A stretch of DNA of 64,000 bases, from assembly GCF_009763245.1 (NCBI RefSeq), contig NZ_WKJZ01000001.1:822455-886454 (forward strand), given 5' to 3'. Origin of the DNA: Pseudomonas xionganensis. GTDB taxonomy: Bacteria; Pseudomonadota; Gammaproteobacteria; Pseudomonadales; Pseudomonadaceae. Shown piece after piece: positions 1-13,117 of this stretch (within the stretch, counting starts at the first letter, position 1; every line of letters begins with the position of its first letter). A program made the translations under genes and the position numbers. Below the pieces are notes generated by a model. That model had not been told where the DNA came from. It did not search any database and worked only from the letters and a program-made list of their open reading frames with translations.

Positions 1-3773
<3,773 letters not shown>

Positions 3774-3777
<4 letters not shown>

Positions 3778-4793
3778 CGGATAAAAGTGCTGCACGCATC
3801 GCAGTCATCGCCGATACCTCGCTGCAGCGCCATGTGCTGCAGCAGGCCCTGACCGGCAGCGGTTATCAGGTGGTGATGAACAGCGACCCGGCGCGTCTCG
3901 ACGAGCAGGCGCTGGATGACTGCGAAACCGACCTGTGGCTGGTGGATCTGGCCCAGTCGGAAGACTCTCCCCTGGTCGACAATCTGCTGGAGAAGGCCTC
4001 GGCGCCGGTGCTGTTTGGCGAGGGCCATGCCCCCGAGCGTCACTCGGAGAATTACCCGCGTTGGGAGCGCCGCCTGTTTGGCAAGCTGAAGAAGCTGGTG
4101 GGCGATCCGAGCCAGGCCGTGGGTCCCAGCCTGGAGGCCCTGCTGGCTGAAGCGCAACGTCCCTCGCGCCTGGATCTGCCGGCGGCCCTGGCCGATACCC
4201 CTTTGGTGGCCGGTGAGCCGGCGCGCCAGGTCTGGCTGCTGGCCGCCTCCATGGGCGGGCCGGCGGCGGTCAAGGAGTTCCTCGATGCCCTGCCCGGCGG
4301 CCTGCCCTTGGGTTTCGTCTATGCCCAGCATATCGACGCCAGCTTCGAGGCCGCTCTGCCCCAGGCCGTGGGTCGGCACAGCCAGTGGCATGTCAATCCG
4401 GCGCGGCATGGCGATCCGATTCGCTGTGGCGAAGTGGTGGTGGCCCCCATCAACCATGAGCTGGGTTTTGACGAGCAGGGGGCGATGCAGATCGCTCAGC
4501 GCGGTTGGCCCGAGCCCTACAGCCCGTCCATCGATCAGATGATGCTCAACCTGGCGCAGCATTTTGCTGGCTTGAGTGGGGTCATCGCCTTTAGCGGCAT
4601 GGGCAGTGATGGCAGTGCCGCGGCGGCCTATGTGCGCCGCCAGGGTGGCCTGATCTGGACCCAGCGCGCCGACAGCTGCGCCTGTCCGAGCATGCCGGAC
4701 AGCCTGCGTGAAGGCGGCTACAGCACCTTTAGCGGTGACCCGCGGGAACTGGCCACGGCCCTGGTCAATCACCTGGCCGAGCAGTGCAGTTAA
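3774..4793 (+). CDS. chpB: ChpB, CheB-like methylesterase of the Chp pathway
   Basis: Predicted protein-glutamate methylesterase that would demethylate the pilus chemoreceptor PilJ. The protein has 339 residues. Residues 1-130 resemble a degenerate receiver: I see no clear acidic phosphoacceptor pocket. The C-terminal CheB catalytic domain is intact, with Ser159 in AASMGG, His186 in YAQHID and Asp279 in GMGSDG. The start codon ATG lies inside the end of chpA (ATGA overlap), which indicates translational coupling. chpC follows 12 nt later. The degenerate receiver suggests that activity is not controlled by phosphorylation from ChpA (inference). Confidence 0.92.
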
Positions 4794-4805
4794 CAGGAAT
4801 TTTTT

Positions 4806-5276
4806 ATGAGCCAAGCCGTAAGCGATCCGAATGCCAGCAGCAGCCTCACGGCGCTGTTGATTCCCCTGGCCGACCGCACCCTGCTGCTGCCCAACGTGGC
4901 GGTGGCTGAGCTGATTCCCTATCGACCGCCCCAGGTCAGTGAAGGCATGCCGGCCTGGTTCCTCGGTCAGGTGGCCTGGCGCGACCTGCGCCTGCCGCTG
5001 CTGTCCTTCGAGGCGGCGTCCGATGGTCAGGCCCAGGTCAATCCGGGGTCGCGGGTGGCGGTGATCAACGCCCTCGGTGGGCGCGCCAACGTCAAGTTTG
5101 TCGCCCTACTGGTGCAGGGGATTCCGCGCTCGGTCAAGGTCGGCCCGGAGCTGGTACGCGCCGAAACGCGCCTGGCGCCCTTGGAACTGGACGCAGTGAA
5201 CTTTGGCGAGGCGGTGTTGAAGATCCCGGATCTGATCGGTCTGGAGCAGAAGCTGGCGGACGCCGGCCTGATCTAA
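4806..5276 (+). CDS. chpC: ChpC, CheW-like adaptor
   Basis: A CheW-family scaffold of 156 residues, expected to link chemoreceptors to the ChpA kinase. The fold is suggested by the central segment on an ILGQVAW-like pattern (here FLGQVAWRDLRLPLLSFE), as in other CheW domains. An AGGA ribosome site lies 5' of the ATG, before a run of T. It is the last gene of the chpABC run and is followed at once by a strong bidirectional terminator. The chpD (AraC-type) and chpE genes that follow chpC in P. aeruginosa are absent here. Confidence 0.88.
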   Translation: MSQAVSDPNASSSLTALLIPLADRTLLLPNVAVAELIPYRPPQVSEGMPAWFLGQVAWRDLRLPLLSFEAASDGQAQVNPGSRVAVINALGGRANVKFVALLVQGIPRSVKVGPELVRAETRLAPLELDAVNFGEAVLKIPDLIGLEQKLADAGLI

Positions 5277-5290
5277 ACAAGCCGCACAAG

Positions 5291-5344
5291 AAAAAGCCCC
5301 GGTCACCTGACCCCTCTGCAGAAGGGTTCAGGTGCCGGGGCTTT
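5291..5344. terminator. Bidirectional terminator between chpC and the alanine symporter
   Basis: A long stem (AAAGCCCCGG paired with CCGGGGCTTT, with further pairing of CACCTGA and TCAGGTG inside) has A and T tracts on both sides. It can stop chpC transcripts and the opposing symporter transcript. Confidence 0.9.
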
Positions 5345-5351
5345 GTCATGT

Positions 5352-5377
5352 CTGCGCAGGGTTTGCGCCCTGCGCAG
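5352..5377 (-). terminator. GC-rich hairpin at the 3' end of the symporter gene
   Basis: CTGCGCAGGG and CCCTGCGCAG form a 10-bp stem with a short loop, just downstream of the symporter stop codon. It lacks its own T tract, so it may work with the adjacent terminator or protect the 3' end (inference). Confidence 0.55.
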
Positions 5378-5384
5378 GCGTTAC

Positions 5385-6890
5385 TCAGTAGTTCTGAGTC
5401 TTGCTGGCGTTGATTTCGGACGCCAGTTCATCTTCCTTCTCGTGCACCAGGTTGTCCTCGGAGCGGTGGCCGGTCCAGTAGTCGGCGTTCTTGATGCCGA
5501 GCTTCTCCGGATGGAACACCGGGTCCTTGCCCTCAGCCTGCTGGGCCTCGTAGTCCTTCAGGCAGGTGTAGGCCACCTTGTGCATCAGGATGATGGCGCC
5601 GATGTTCAGCCAGGCCATCAGGCCCACACCCAGGTCGCCCAGGTCCCAGGCGAAGGTGGCGCTCTTCACGGTGCCGTAGACGGTGGCGGCGATGATGCCG
5701 ACCTTCAGCAGCAGGGTCAGCCACGGGCGATGGATCTTGCGGTTGATGTAGGCGATGTTGGTTTCGGCGATGTAGTAGTACGCCAGGATGGTGGTGAAGG
5801 CGAAGAAGAACAGTGCCACGGCGACGAAGATGTTGCCAAAGCCCGGCATCATGTTTTCCATGGCCGTCTGCACGTAGCCCGGGCCTGCGGCAACGCCGGC
5901 AATACCGGTGAACATGGCCTCACCATCGGGGCCCTGGACGTTGTACTGGCCGGTGATCAGCAGCATAAAGGCGGTGGCGGAGCAGACGAACAGGGTGTCG
6001 ATATACACCGAGAAGGCCTGTACCAGACCCTGCTTGGCCGGGTGGCTGACTGCCGCAGCGGAGGAAGCATGCGGGCCGGTACCCTGGCCGGCTTCGTTGG
6101 AATATACGCCGCGCTTGACGCCCCACATGATGGCCAGGCCGAGGATGGCGCCGAAGCCGGCTTCCAGACCGAAGGCGCTCTTCAGGATCAGCGCCACGAC
6201 TTCCGGCAGCTTCTCGATGTTGAGCATGATGATCACGCAGGCCACGATGATGTAACCCAGGGCCATGAATGGCACTACCACCTGGGTAAAGTGGGCGATA
6301 CGGGTCACGCCACCGAAGATGATCAGGCCGATCATGACGGCGAGGATGGCGGCGGTGACATTCGGGTCCACGTCAAAGGCGGTCTGCACGCTGGATGCGA
6401 TGGAGTTGGCCTGTACGCCCGGCAGCAGCAGGCCGCAGGCGAAGATGGTGACGATGGCGAAGATCCAGGCATACCACTTCAGACCCAGGCCCTTCTCGAT
6501 ATAGAAGGCCGGGCCGCCGCGGTACTGACCGTCGATCTTTTCCTTGTAGACCTGACCGAGGGTGGACTCGACGAAGGCCGAGCTGGCGCCGAGGAAGGCC
6601 ACCATCCACATCCAGAACACCGCACCAGGGCCACCGAAGGTGATGGCGGTGGCCACGCCGGCGATGTTACCGGTACCCACACGACCGGCGAGGGTCATGG
6701 TCAGGGCCTGGAAGGAGGTGATACCGGCGGAGTCGGTACGCCCCTTGAACATCAGGCGAATCATTTCACGGAAGTGACGAATCTGCAGGAAACGACCGCG
6801 TACGGAGAAATACAGGCCGACACCCAGGCACAGATAAATCAGCGCCGGGCTCCAGACCAAACCATTGAGAAAACTAACCAATTCAGACAT
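5385..6890 (-). CDS. Sodium:alanine symporter (AGCS family)
   Basis: Inner-membrane sodium-coupled transporter, probably for alanine or glycine, of 501 residues with about ten hydrophobic segments. The AGCS signature is clear: GTGNIAGVATAI followed by FGGPGAVFWMWMVAF and the ESTLGQVYK segment; NEAGQGTGPHASSAA is also present. I chose the ATG at 6890 over an upstream in-frame codon because AAGGAG lies 10 nt before it and the protein then begins in the usual MSELVSFLNGLVW manner. The C-terminal 50 residues are hydrophilic and charged, probably cytoplasmic. It is transcribed alone, towards chpC. Confidence 0.9.
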   Translation of the reverse strand: MSELVSFLNGLVWSPALIYLCLGVGLYFSVRGRFLQIRHFREMIRLMFKGRTDSAGITSFQALTMTLAGRVGTGNIAGVATAITFGGPGAVFWMWMVAFLGASSAFVESTLGQVYKEKIDGQYRGGPAFYIEKGLGLKWYAWIFAIVTIFACGLLLPGVQANSIASSVQTAFDVDPNVTAAILAVMIGLIIFGGVTRIAHFTQVVVPFMALGYIIVACVIIMLNIEKLPEVVALILKSAFGLEAGFGAILGLAIMWGVKRGVYSNEAGQGTGPHASSAAAVSHPAKQGLVQAFSVYIDTLFVCSATAFMLLITGQYNVQGPDGEAMFTGIAGVAAGPGYVQTAMENMMPGFGNIFVAVALFFFAFTTILAYYYIAETNIAYINRKIHRPWLTLLLKVGIIAATVYGTVKSATFAWDLGDLGVGLMAWLNIGAIILMHKVAYTCLKDYEAQQAEGKDPVFHPEKLGIKNADYWTGHRSEDNLVHEKEDELASEINASKTQNY

Positions 6891-7378
6891 CGAGGGTGTG
6901 CTCCTTGTGCCGGTGACGGTTGCCTGAACTCTTGTGGAGTACAAGGCCGGCTCGGCTTGTTATGGGAGTTGTGAATCGTGGGCGCGATACGTGCCGAAAC
7001 GATAGTTGGGACATCCTGCCGCCGGATAGGTTGGGCAGGATGCGAAACGTAGGCAAAAAGCAGGCCATTGGGAAGGTTTTTTTCCAGCGCTTTCAGAGAC
7101 TTGCAGGCGTCAGGAAAAAGGCCTGAAAAAGGTCGCGGAAAAGATGCTTTATGACGTATTTCAGATTGTTTCCCAAACTTGTCCTGTGTGCCGGTTTTTC
7201 ATCGGCGTAATTGTTTGGAACAAGCGTTCCAGAGGCGTCGGGGCGGGGTTCCCGGCGGTAACACCGGTGTTCCAGCAGGGCGCACAGTTGAGCACGTCTG
7301 GTGCGCAGGTGTTACCCCGCGCTGGCGCCCCAAGCGCCTGCGGATTCCTGCGCGGCCACGCATGAAAGGCAACAGACC
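6891..7378. other. Non-coding stretch with several inverted repeats
   Basis: No convincing gene is seen in these 488 bases. The part next to 6890 must hold the symporter promoter. Three inverted repeats are visible: CATCCTGCC (7012-7020) with GGCAGGATG (7034-7042); GGAAC-AAGC-GTTCC (about 7218-7231); and GGTAACACC (7257-7265) with GGTGTTACC (7308-7316), which encloses GCGCAC (7280-7285) and GTGCGC (7301-7306). The last could form a large hairpin RNA. Confidence 0.6.
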
Positions 7379-8098
7379 CTAGAAGTCGCCCCAGAGCTGC
7401 TGGGCCAGGCTCAGCGCCACCACCGGCGCGGTTTCGGTGCGCAGCACCCGTGGCCCCAGGCGTGCGGCATGGAAGCCGCTGCTGTTCGCCTGCGCCACTT
7501 CCGCATCGCTCAGGCCGCCTTCCGGGCCGATCAGGAAGGCCAGGCTGGCGGGTTTGGCATGGCTCTGCAGGGGCTCGGCGACCGGATGCAGCACCAGTTT
7601 CAGTTCGGTCTCGGTGTGCTGCAGCCAGTCGGCCAGGGCCAGCGGCGGGTGGATAACCGGCAGCACCGAGCGACCGCACTGCTCGCAGGCGCTGATGGCG
7701 ATCTGGCGCCAATGGGCCATGCGCTTGTCGGCGCGCTCGTCCTTCAGGCGCACCTCGCAGCGTTCGCTGATGATCGGGGTGATCTCTGTGGCGCCCAGTT
7801 CGGTGGCTTTCTGGATCGCCCAGTCCATGCGTTCACCACGGGACAGGCCCTGGCCGAGATGAATCGCCAGGGGCGATTCGGCCATGCCGGCGAAGGCCTC
7901 GCGCAGTTCCACCAGCACGCGCTTCTTGCCCACCTCGATCAGCTCGCCGAGAAACTCCTGGCCACTGCCATCGAACAGTTGCACGGCATCGCCCGCGGCA
8001 TGCCGCAGCACCCGGCCGATATAGTGGGCCTGGGCCTCCGGCAGTTCATGCTGGCCGAGGGAGAGCGGGGCATCGATAAAGAAACGGGATAGGCGCAT
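7379..8098 (-). CDS. rsmE: RsmE, 16S rRNA m3U1498 methyltransferase
   Basis: SAM-dependent SPOUT-class enzyme that methylates N3 of U1498 near the 3' end of 16S rRNA. The protein has 239 residues, normal for the family. The knotted C-terminal half shows the expected LIGPEGGLSDAEV and LGPRVLRTETAP motifs, and EMDWA-type text (RMDWAIQKATELG) precedes them. The start MRLSRFF at 8098 matches the family start. It has no Shine-Dalgarno; instead the bases just 5' of ATG read CACCTCCT, like the 16S anti-Shine-Dalgarno tail. It lies 62 nt downstream of bioA on the same strand, a pairing common in Pseudomonas. Confidence 0.93.
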   Translation of the reverse strand: MRLSRFFIDAPLSLGQHELPEAQAHYIGRVLRHAAGDAVQLFDGSGQEFLGELIEVGKKRVLVELREAFAGMAESPLAIHLGQGLSRGERMDWAIQKATELGATEITPIISERCEVRLKDERADKRMAHWRQIAISACEQCGRSVLPVIHPPLALADWLQHTETELKLVLHPVAEPLQSHAKPASLAFLIGPEGGLSDAEVAQANSSGFHAARLGPRVLRTETAPVVALSLAQQLWGDF

Positions 8099-8136
8099 AG
8101 GAGGTGAACCTGGGGCAAAGGCGCAAATTCTAGCCG

Positions 8137-8158
8137 TAGGGTGCGCCGTGCGCACCTA
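8137..8158. repeat. TAGGGTG-type palindromic repeat, short copy
   Basis: TAGG-GTGCGC-CGT-GCGCAC-CTA lies between bioA and rsmE. It has the same TAGGGTG edge as the larger palindromic elements elsewhere in the window, but a different core. Confidence 0.6.
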
Positions 8159-8160
8159 GA

Positions 8161-9567
8161 TCAACCCGGGTCGCGAAAGCCCGGGTACTGGGTATTGCCC
8201 TGGGCCACGCTGACCGCAGTGCGGGTGGCGATATCGATGCCCTCGCTGGCCACCTCGGCGAGGAAGTCGATCTGCTCGGGGCTGATCACATAGGGCGGCA
8301 GGAAATACACCACGCTGCCCAGCGGGCGCAGCAGGGCGCCACGGCTGAGGGCGTGCTGATAGACCTTGAGGCCGCGGCGCTCCTGCCAGGGGTAGGCGGT
8401 CTTGCTGGCCTTGTCCTGGACCATCTCGATGGCCAGGGCCATGCCGGTCTGGCGCACTTCGGCGACATGCGGGTGGTCGGCCAGGTGCGCGGTGGCGCTG
8501 GCCATCCGCGCGGCTAACGCCTTGTTGGCCTCGATCACATTGTCCTGCTCGAAGATATCCAGGGTCGCCAGGGCCGCCGCGCAGGCCAGTGGGTTGCCGG
8601 TGTAGCTGTGCGAGTGGAGGAAGGCGCGCAGGGTCGAGTAGTCGTCGTAGAAGGCCTGGTACACCTCATTGGTGGTCAGGCAGGCGGCCAGGGGCAGGTA
8701 GCCGCCGGTCAGGGCTTTTGAAAGGCAGAGAAAATCCGGGCGGATGCCGGCCTGTTCGCAGGCGAACATCGTCCCGGTGCGGCCGAAGCCCACGGCGATC
8801 TCGTCATGGATCAGGTGCACGCCATGGCGGTCACAGGCCTCGCGCAGCAGTTTGAGATAGATCGGGTGATACATGCGCATGCCGCCCGCGCCCTGGATCA
8901 GCGGCTCGACGATCACCGCGGCGACTTCATGGCCGTGCTCGGCCAGGGCCTGTTCCATATGGGCGAACATCGCTCGCGAATGGTCTTCCCAGCTTATGCC
9001 GTCGGGACGCAGGTAGCAGTCCGGGCTGGGCACCTTGATGGTGTCCAGCAGCAGCGCCTTGTAGGTGTCGGTAAACAGCGCCACATCGCCCACCGACATC
9101 GCCGCGATGGTTTCGCCGTGATAGCTGTTGGACAGGGTGATAAAGCGCTTTTTCGCCGGTTTGCCGACGTTGAGCCAGTAGTGAAAGCTCATCTTCAGCG
9201 CGACTTCGATGCAGGACGAGCCGTTGTCGGCGTAGAACACCCGGTCCAGACCCGCCGGGGTCAGCTTGACCAGGCGCTCGGACAGCTCGATCACCGGTTG
9301 ATGGCTGAAACCGGCGAGGATCACGTGTTCCAGCTGATCGACCTGATCCTTGATACGCTGGTTGATGCGCGGGTTGGCGTGGCCAAATACATTGACCCAC
9401 CAGGAGCTGACCGCGTCGAGGTAGCGCTTGCCGTCGAAGTCTTCCAGCCAGACGCCTTCGCCGCGCTTGATCGGCACCAGCGGCAGTTGTTCGTGGTCTT
9501 TCATCTGGGTGCAGGGGTGCCACAGCACGTTCAGGTCACGCTGCATCCATTGGTCGTTCAAGCTCAT
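8161..9567 (-). CDS. bioA: BioA, adenosylmethionine-8-amino-7-oxononanoate aminotransferase
   Basis: PLP-dependent aminotransferase of biotin synthesis that converts KAPA to DAPA with SAM as amino donor. The protein has 468 residues. Visible landmarks are the N-terminal WHPCTQMKDH, SSWWVNVFGH, GETIAAMSVGD, the HDEIAVGFGRTG segment and the PLP lysine Lys284 in LSKALTGGY. Start at 9567 (MSLNDQWMQRD) is supported by GGGAGA 7 nt upstream; the longer frame lacks a site. bioA stands apart from other bio genes, as is usual in Pseudomonas, and rsmE follows it. Confidence 0.95.
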   Translation of the reverse strand: MSLNDQWMQRDLNVLWHPCTQMKDHEQLPLVPIKRGEGVWLEDFDGKRYLDAVSSWWVNVFGHANPRINQRIKDQVDQLEHVILAGFSHQPVIELSERLVKLTPAGLDRVFYADNGSSCIEVALKMSFHYWLNVGKPAKKRFITLSNSYHGETIAAMSVGDVALFTDTYKALLLDTIKVPSPDCYLRPDGISWEDHSRAMFAHMEQALAEHGHEVAAVIVEPLIQGAGGMRMYHPIYLKLLREACDRHGVHLIHDEIAVGFGRTGTMFACEQAGIRPDFLCLSKALTGGYLPLAACLTTNEVYQAFYDDYSTLRAFLHSHSYTGNPLACAAALATLDIFEQDNVIEANKALAARMASATAHLADHPHVAEVRQTGMALAIEMVQDKASKTAYPWQERRGLKVYQHALSRGALLRPLGSVVYFLPPYVISPEQIDFLAEVASEGIDIATRTAVSVAQGNTQYPGFRDPG

Positions 9568-9799
9568 GGCACATCTCCCAATCATCTGCGGCAAGCCTAT
9601 CAGATGCTCCGGCGTGTCGCAGGGCCACGTGGCTGCGTTGGGGGGGGGCTGAACTTTGCCGGCTGGCTGGGGACAAAATGGCCGGAATAGGATGGTTTAA
9701 AGATCGATTAAGTTGATTCTTTGTAACGATTTTTTCCGCTTTTATTCGATAGGTTTGTTGTTAGTCTTCCAACCATTGTCCTGAAGGAACCCCTTGCCG

Positions 9800-10345
9800 A
9801 TGCAGCTGCGCAATTCATCTTCCCGTTATGGTCTGGTCAGTGTGCTGCTGCACTGGCTGGTGGCCCTGGCGGTGTTCGGCCTGTTTGGCCTGGGTTTCTG
9901 GATGGTCGGCCTGGATTACTACAGCAACTGGTATCGGCGGGCGCCGGATCTGCACAAGAGCATCGGCTTGCTGCTGTTTGCCATGATGCTGCTGCGCCTG
10001 CTCTGGCGCGTCATCAGCCCGGCGCCGGCCGCTCTGGCCAGTCATGACCGGCTGACTCGCCTGGCCAGCAAGCTGGGCCACGGGCTGCTGTATGTCGGGT
10101 TGTTCGCGGTGATGATCAGCGGTTACCTGATCTCCACCGCCGATGGTCGGCCGATCAGCGTATTCGGCCTGTTCGAGGTGCCGGCCACCCTGACCGGCAT
10201 CCCCGATCAGGCGGATCTGGCCGGGCTGGTGCATGAATACCTGGCCTGGGGCCTGGTGATTTTTGCGGGTATCCACGGCCTGGCGGCTCTCAAGCATCAT
10301 TTCATCGACCGTGACAGCACGCTGATCCGCATGCTGGGACGTTAA
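9800..10345 (+). CDS. Cytochrome b561 family membrane protein
   Basis: Small di-heme b-type cytochrome of the inner membrane, 181 residues with four hydrophobic helices. Likely heme-ligand histidines are seen in [21 protein letters not shown] and the [10 protein letters not shown] segment. The family (CybB-like) passes electrons from quinol in the membrane; the partner is unknown. ATG at 9800 has AAGGAA 10 nt upstream; a TTG at 9794 in the same frame is less well placed. It lies 56 nt before the YceI gene on the same strand, a pairing seen in many proteobacteria, so the two are probably co-transcribed. Confidence 0.88.
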   Translation: MQLRNSSSRYGLVSVLLHWLVALAVFGLFGLGFWMVGLDYYSNWYRRAPDLHKSIGLLLFAMMLLRLLWRVISPAPAALASHDRLTRLASKLGHGLLYVGLFAVMISGYLISTADGRPISVFGLFEVPATLTGIPDQADLAGLVHEYLAWGLVIFAGIHGLAALKHHFIDRDSTLIRMLGR

Positions 10346-10401
10346 CAACGGGCCGTGCCCATGATGGGCGTTGCCCTGCAAGCCTCACAAGGAGAATGAC
10401 C

Positions 10402-10980
10402 ATGTTGAAAAAGACCCTCGCAGCCTTCGCCCTCGGTGGTGCCCTGTTGTCCGCTGGTCAGGCCATGGCCGCGGATTATGTGATCGACAAGGAAGGCCAG
10501 CACGCCTTCGTCAACTTCAAGATCAGCCACCTGGGCTACAGCTGGCTGTACGGCACCTTCAAGGACTTCGACGGCAGCTTCAGCTTCGATGCGGCCAACC
10601 CGGAGGCCAGCAAGGTCAGCGTGACCCTGAACACCGCCAGCGTCGACAGCAACCATGCCGAACGCGACAAGCACCTGCGCAGCGATGACTTCCTCAACGT
10701 GGACAAGCACCCAACCGCGACCTTCGAGTCCACCGCGGTCAAGTCCACCGGCGAAGGCACCGCCGATATCACCGGCAACCTGACGTTGAACGGCGTGACC
10801 AAGCCGGTGGTGATTGCCGCCGAGTTTATCGGCGAAGGCAGCGACCCCTGGGGCGGCTACCGCGCCGGTTTTGCCGGCAGCACCACCCTCAAGCTGAAGG
10901 ACTTCGGCATCACCAAGGACCTGGGCCCGGCTTCGGAAACCGTCGAGCTGATCCTCTCCGTGGAAGGCATCCGCAAATAA
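10402..10980 (+). CDS. YceI family periplasmic protein
   Basis: A 192-residue exported protein of the YceI/lipocalin-like fold, which binds polyisoprenoid or similar lipids in a barrel. The signal peptide [19 protein letters not shown] ends at AMA before [10 protein letters not shown]. Typical YceI text follows: [20 protein letters not shown], then [23 protein letters not shown] at 10402 is preferred to the one at 10396 because AAGGAG then lies 7 nt away. It probably forms an operon with the upstream cytochrome b561. The orthologue in P. aeruginosa is known as PasP, a secreted protease candidate; that role is not visible in sequence. Confidence 0.9.
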   Translation: MLKKTLAAFALGGALLSAGQAMAADYVIDKEGQHAFVNFKISHLGYSWLYGTFKDFDGSFSFDAANPEASKVSVTLNTASVDSNHAERDKHLRSDDFLNVDKHPTATFESTAVKSTGEGTADITGNLTLNGVTKPVVIAAEFIGEGSDPWGGYRAGFAGSTTLKLKDFGITKDLGPASETVELILSVEGIRK

Positions 10981-11023
10981 CCTGAGCGCAGCCTGCTTAT
11001 GCCGCCGGGGTGACGGACGGTCC

Positions 11024-11052
11024 GTAGGTGGATGTCGCTTTTTACATCCACC
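11024..11052. repeat. TAGGTGGAT palindromic repeat, partial copy
   Basis: GGTGGATGT (11027-11035) and ACATCCACC (11044-11052) form a 9-bp hairpin introduced by GTA. It matches one arm of the TAGGGTGGAT repeat family in this window. Confidence 0.7.
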
Positions 11053-11091
11053 CGCTACTGCCCTGTTTGCCATCCGGCGATCTGCAACAAC

Positions 11092-11121
11092 AAAAACGCC
11101 GCCCCTTGGGGCGGCGTTTTT
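11092..11121. terminator. Bidirectional terminator between yceI and rhlE
   Basis: AAAAACGCCGCCCC and GGGGCGGCGTTTTT form a perfect 14-bp stem around a TT centre. It sits between convergent genes, so it can serve both. Confidence 0.93.
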
Positions 11122-11137
11122 GTGGGCGCTTGGCGGC

Positions 11138-12961
11138 TCACTCGTCGCGGTTGCGCGTCAGCAGGGCCGGCTTCTCGCCCCGCGGGCGGGCGCTGGCCAG
11201 CTCGTCCAGCTGCTCCGGCGTGGGCAGGCGGTCCAGGCGCGAGCTCTTGTGCACGATCACCGGCTGCTTCTCCCGTGCTGGCTTGGCCACGGCTGCGCGC
11301 GGCAGTTCGTCACGGTTCAGCGAGGTGATGCGGCCATCGTCGCGCGGTGGGCGGGCGCGACCTGCGCCATTGCGTCCCTGGCCACCCTGACCGCCAGGCT
11401 TGCGTGGCTGACCAGCGCCGTTGTTGCGTGGGCCCTTGTTGGCCGGGCGGGCACCCTGACCATTGCCGGCAGGCGCGCCGGGCCGACGGCCACGGTTCTG
11501 CTGCTGGTTCTGGTGCGGGCTGACATAGTCGACCCGATTGCCGAAGTTATCGATTTCATCGTCGCGGAACTCGTCCGGCGCGCGGTCGGGAGGCAAGGTA
11601 GGTACGGCCGGGGCAGCGGCGCGGCTATTGCTGCGAGCGGGCTGATTGCGGCGGTTCTGGCCCTGGCCCTGGGGCTTGGCCTTGTGTTCCTTGCCGCTGT
11701 CCTTGCCCTTGTCCTTGCGTCCACCTCCGTGGTGTTCGCCCTGGGGCTTGGCACCACGGGGCTGGCGCGACTTCTGCGGCTCGCGCACTTCCGGACGCTC
11801 GGCTTCCACCTTGCTGGCGTCGAAGCCCAGCAGATCACCATCAGGGATCTTCTGCTTGGTCATGCGTTCGATACCCTTGAGCAGCTTTTCCTCGTCCGGC
11901 GCCACCAGCGAGATGGCTTCACCGCTGCGACCGGCACGACCAGTACGGCCGATGCGGTGCACATAGTCTTCCTCGACGTTGGGCAGCTCGAAGTTGACCA
12001 CGTGGGGCAGCTGGTCGATGTCCAGGCCACGGGCGGCGATATCGGTGGCCACCAGGATGCGCACCTTGTTCGCCTTGAAATCGGCCAGGGCCTTGGTGCG
12101 GGCGTTCTGGCTCTTGTTGCCGTGGATGGCCACAGCTGGCAGGCCGTGCTTGTCCAGGTACTCGGCCAGGCGGTTGGCGCCGTGCTTGGTGCGGGTGAAC
12201 ACCAGCACCTGCTCCCACGCACCCTGGGTGATCAGGTGAGCGAGCAGGGCGCGCTTGTGGCTGGCGGCCAGGCGGAACACGCGTTGTTCGATGCGCTCGA
12301 CCGTGGTGTTCGGCGGCGTCACTTCGATGCGTTCCGGGTTGTGCAGCAGCTTGCCGGCCAGATCGGTGATGTCCTTGGAGAAGGTGGCCGAGAACAGCAG
12401 GTTCTGGCGTTTGGCTGGCAGCTTGGCCAGGACCTTCTTCACGTCGTGGATAAAGCCCATGTCGAGCATGCGGTCGGCTTCATCGAGCACCAGGATTTCC
12501 ACATGGGACAAATCGATGGCGCGCTGGTTGGCCAGGTCGAGCAGGCGACCGGGGCAGGCCACCAGCACGTCGACACCCTTGGCCAGAGCCTGAATCTGCG
12601 GGTTCATGCCAACGCCGCCGAAGATGCAGGCGCTGACGAATTTCAAATCGCGGGCATACAGCTTGAAGCTGTCGTGCACCTGGGCGGCCAGTTCGCGGGT
12701 GGGAGTCAATACCAGCACGCGCGGCTGTTTCGGGCCGTGGCGTTGTTCGCGATCCGGGTGACCGTTGGGGAACAGTCGTTCGAGGATCGGCAGGGCAAAA
12801 CCGCCCGTCTTACCTGTACCCGTCTGGGCCGCCACCATCAGGTCGCGACCTTGCAACGCGGCGGGAATGGCCCGCTGTTGCACCGGAGTGGGTTGGGTGT
12901 AGCCGGCGGATTCGACCGCACGGACTAAAGCCTCGGAGAGACCGAGGGAGGCAAAGGACAT
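11138..12961 (-). CDS. rhlE: RhlE, DEAD-box ATP-dependent RNA helicase
   Basis: Cytosolic RNA helicase of 607 residues, linked in other bacteria to RNA turnover and ribosome assembly. The core holds the Q motif ([14 protein letters not shown]), Walker A (AAQTGTGKT), PTRELA, DEAD in [16 protein letters not shown] (FSATF) and [10 protein letters not shown]. After about residue 390 a long low-complexity tail rich in Gly, Arg, Asn, Gln and Pro follows; such tails bind RNA without sequence preference. Start at 12961 has AGGA 7 nt upstream. In P. aeruginosa the efflux operon mexAB-oprM lies between this gene and the YceI gene; here the two are direct neighbours. Confidence 0.93.
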   Translation of the reverse strand: MSFASLGLSEALVRAVESAGYTQPTPVQQRAIPAALQGRDLMVAAQTGTGKTGGFALPILERLFPNGHPDREQRHGPKQPRVLVLTPTRELAAQVHDSFKLYARDLKFVSACIFGGVGMNPQIQALAKGVDVLVACPGRLLDLANQRAIDLSHVEILVLDEADRMLDMGFIHDVKKVLAKLPAKRQNLLFSATFSKDITDLAGKLLHNPERIEVTPPNTTVERIEQRVFRLAASHKRALLAHLITQGAWEQVLVFTRTKHGANRLAEYLDKHGLPAVAIHGNKSQNARTKALADFKANKVRILVATDIAARGLDIDQLPHVVNFELPNVEEDYVHRIGRTGRAGRSGEAISLVAPDEEKLLKGIERMTKQKIPDGDLLGFDASKVEAERPEVREPQKSRQPRGAKPQGEHHGGGRKDKGKDSGKEHKAKPQGQGQNRRNQPARSNSRAAAPAVPTLPPDRAPDEFRDDEIDNFGNRVDYVSPHQNQQQNRGRRPGAPAGNGQGARPANKGPRNNGAGQPRKPGGQGGQGRNGAGRARPPRDDGRITSLNRDELPRAAVAKPAREKQPVIVHKSSRLDRLPTPEQLDELASARPRGEKPALLTRNRDE

Positions 12962-13117
12962 GTGTAATCCTGTCTAGTGAGGGCGCAGCCCTATGGGGTG
13001 TATTGCCCGGCTTGAATCACGGCGCGGGGAGCGCATGATCCCGTCCGGTACTGCTGACCTCTGGGGGTTAGCATCCGGACGCAAGCCTGGCGGGAAGGCC
13101 GGAGTATAACAGAGCGA

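Noticed and set aside
5343..6974. A 543-codon plus-strand frame opposite the alanine symporter
   Set aside because: The product is rich in Gly, Asp and His with no hydrophobic segments or motif. The minus strand holds the full AGCS signature.
8099..8106. AGGAGGTG on the plus strand as a ribosome site for a plus-strand gene
   Set aside because: The following plus-strand frames end within a few codons, and rsmE and bioA occupy the other strand.
11120..12928. A 602-codon plus-strand frame opposite rhlE
   Set aside because: The minus strand carries all DEAD-box motifs in order, so the plus frame is a shadow.
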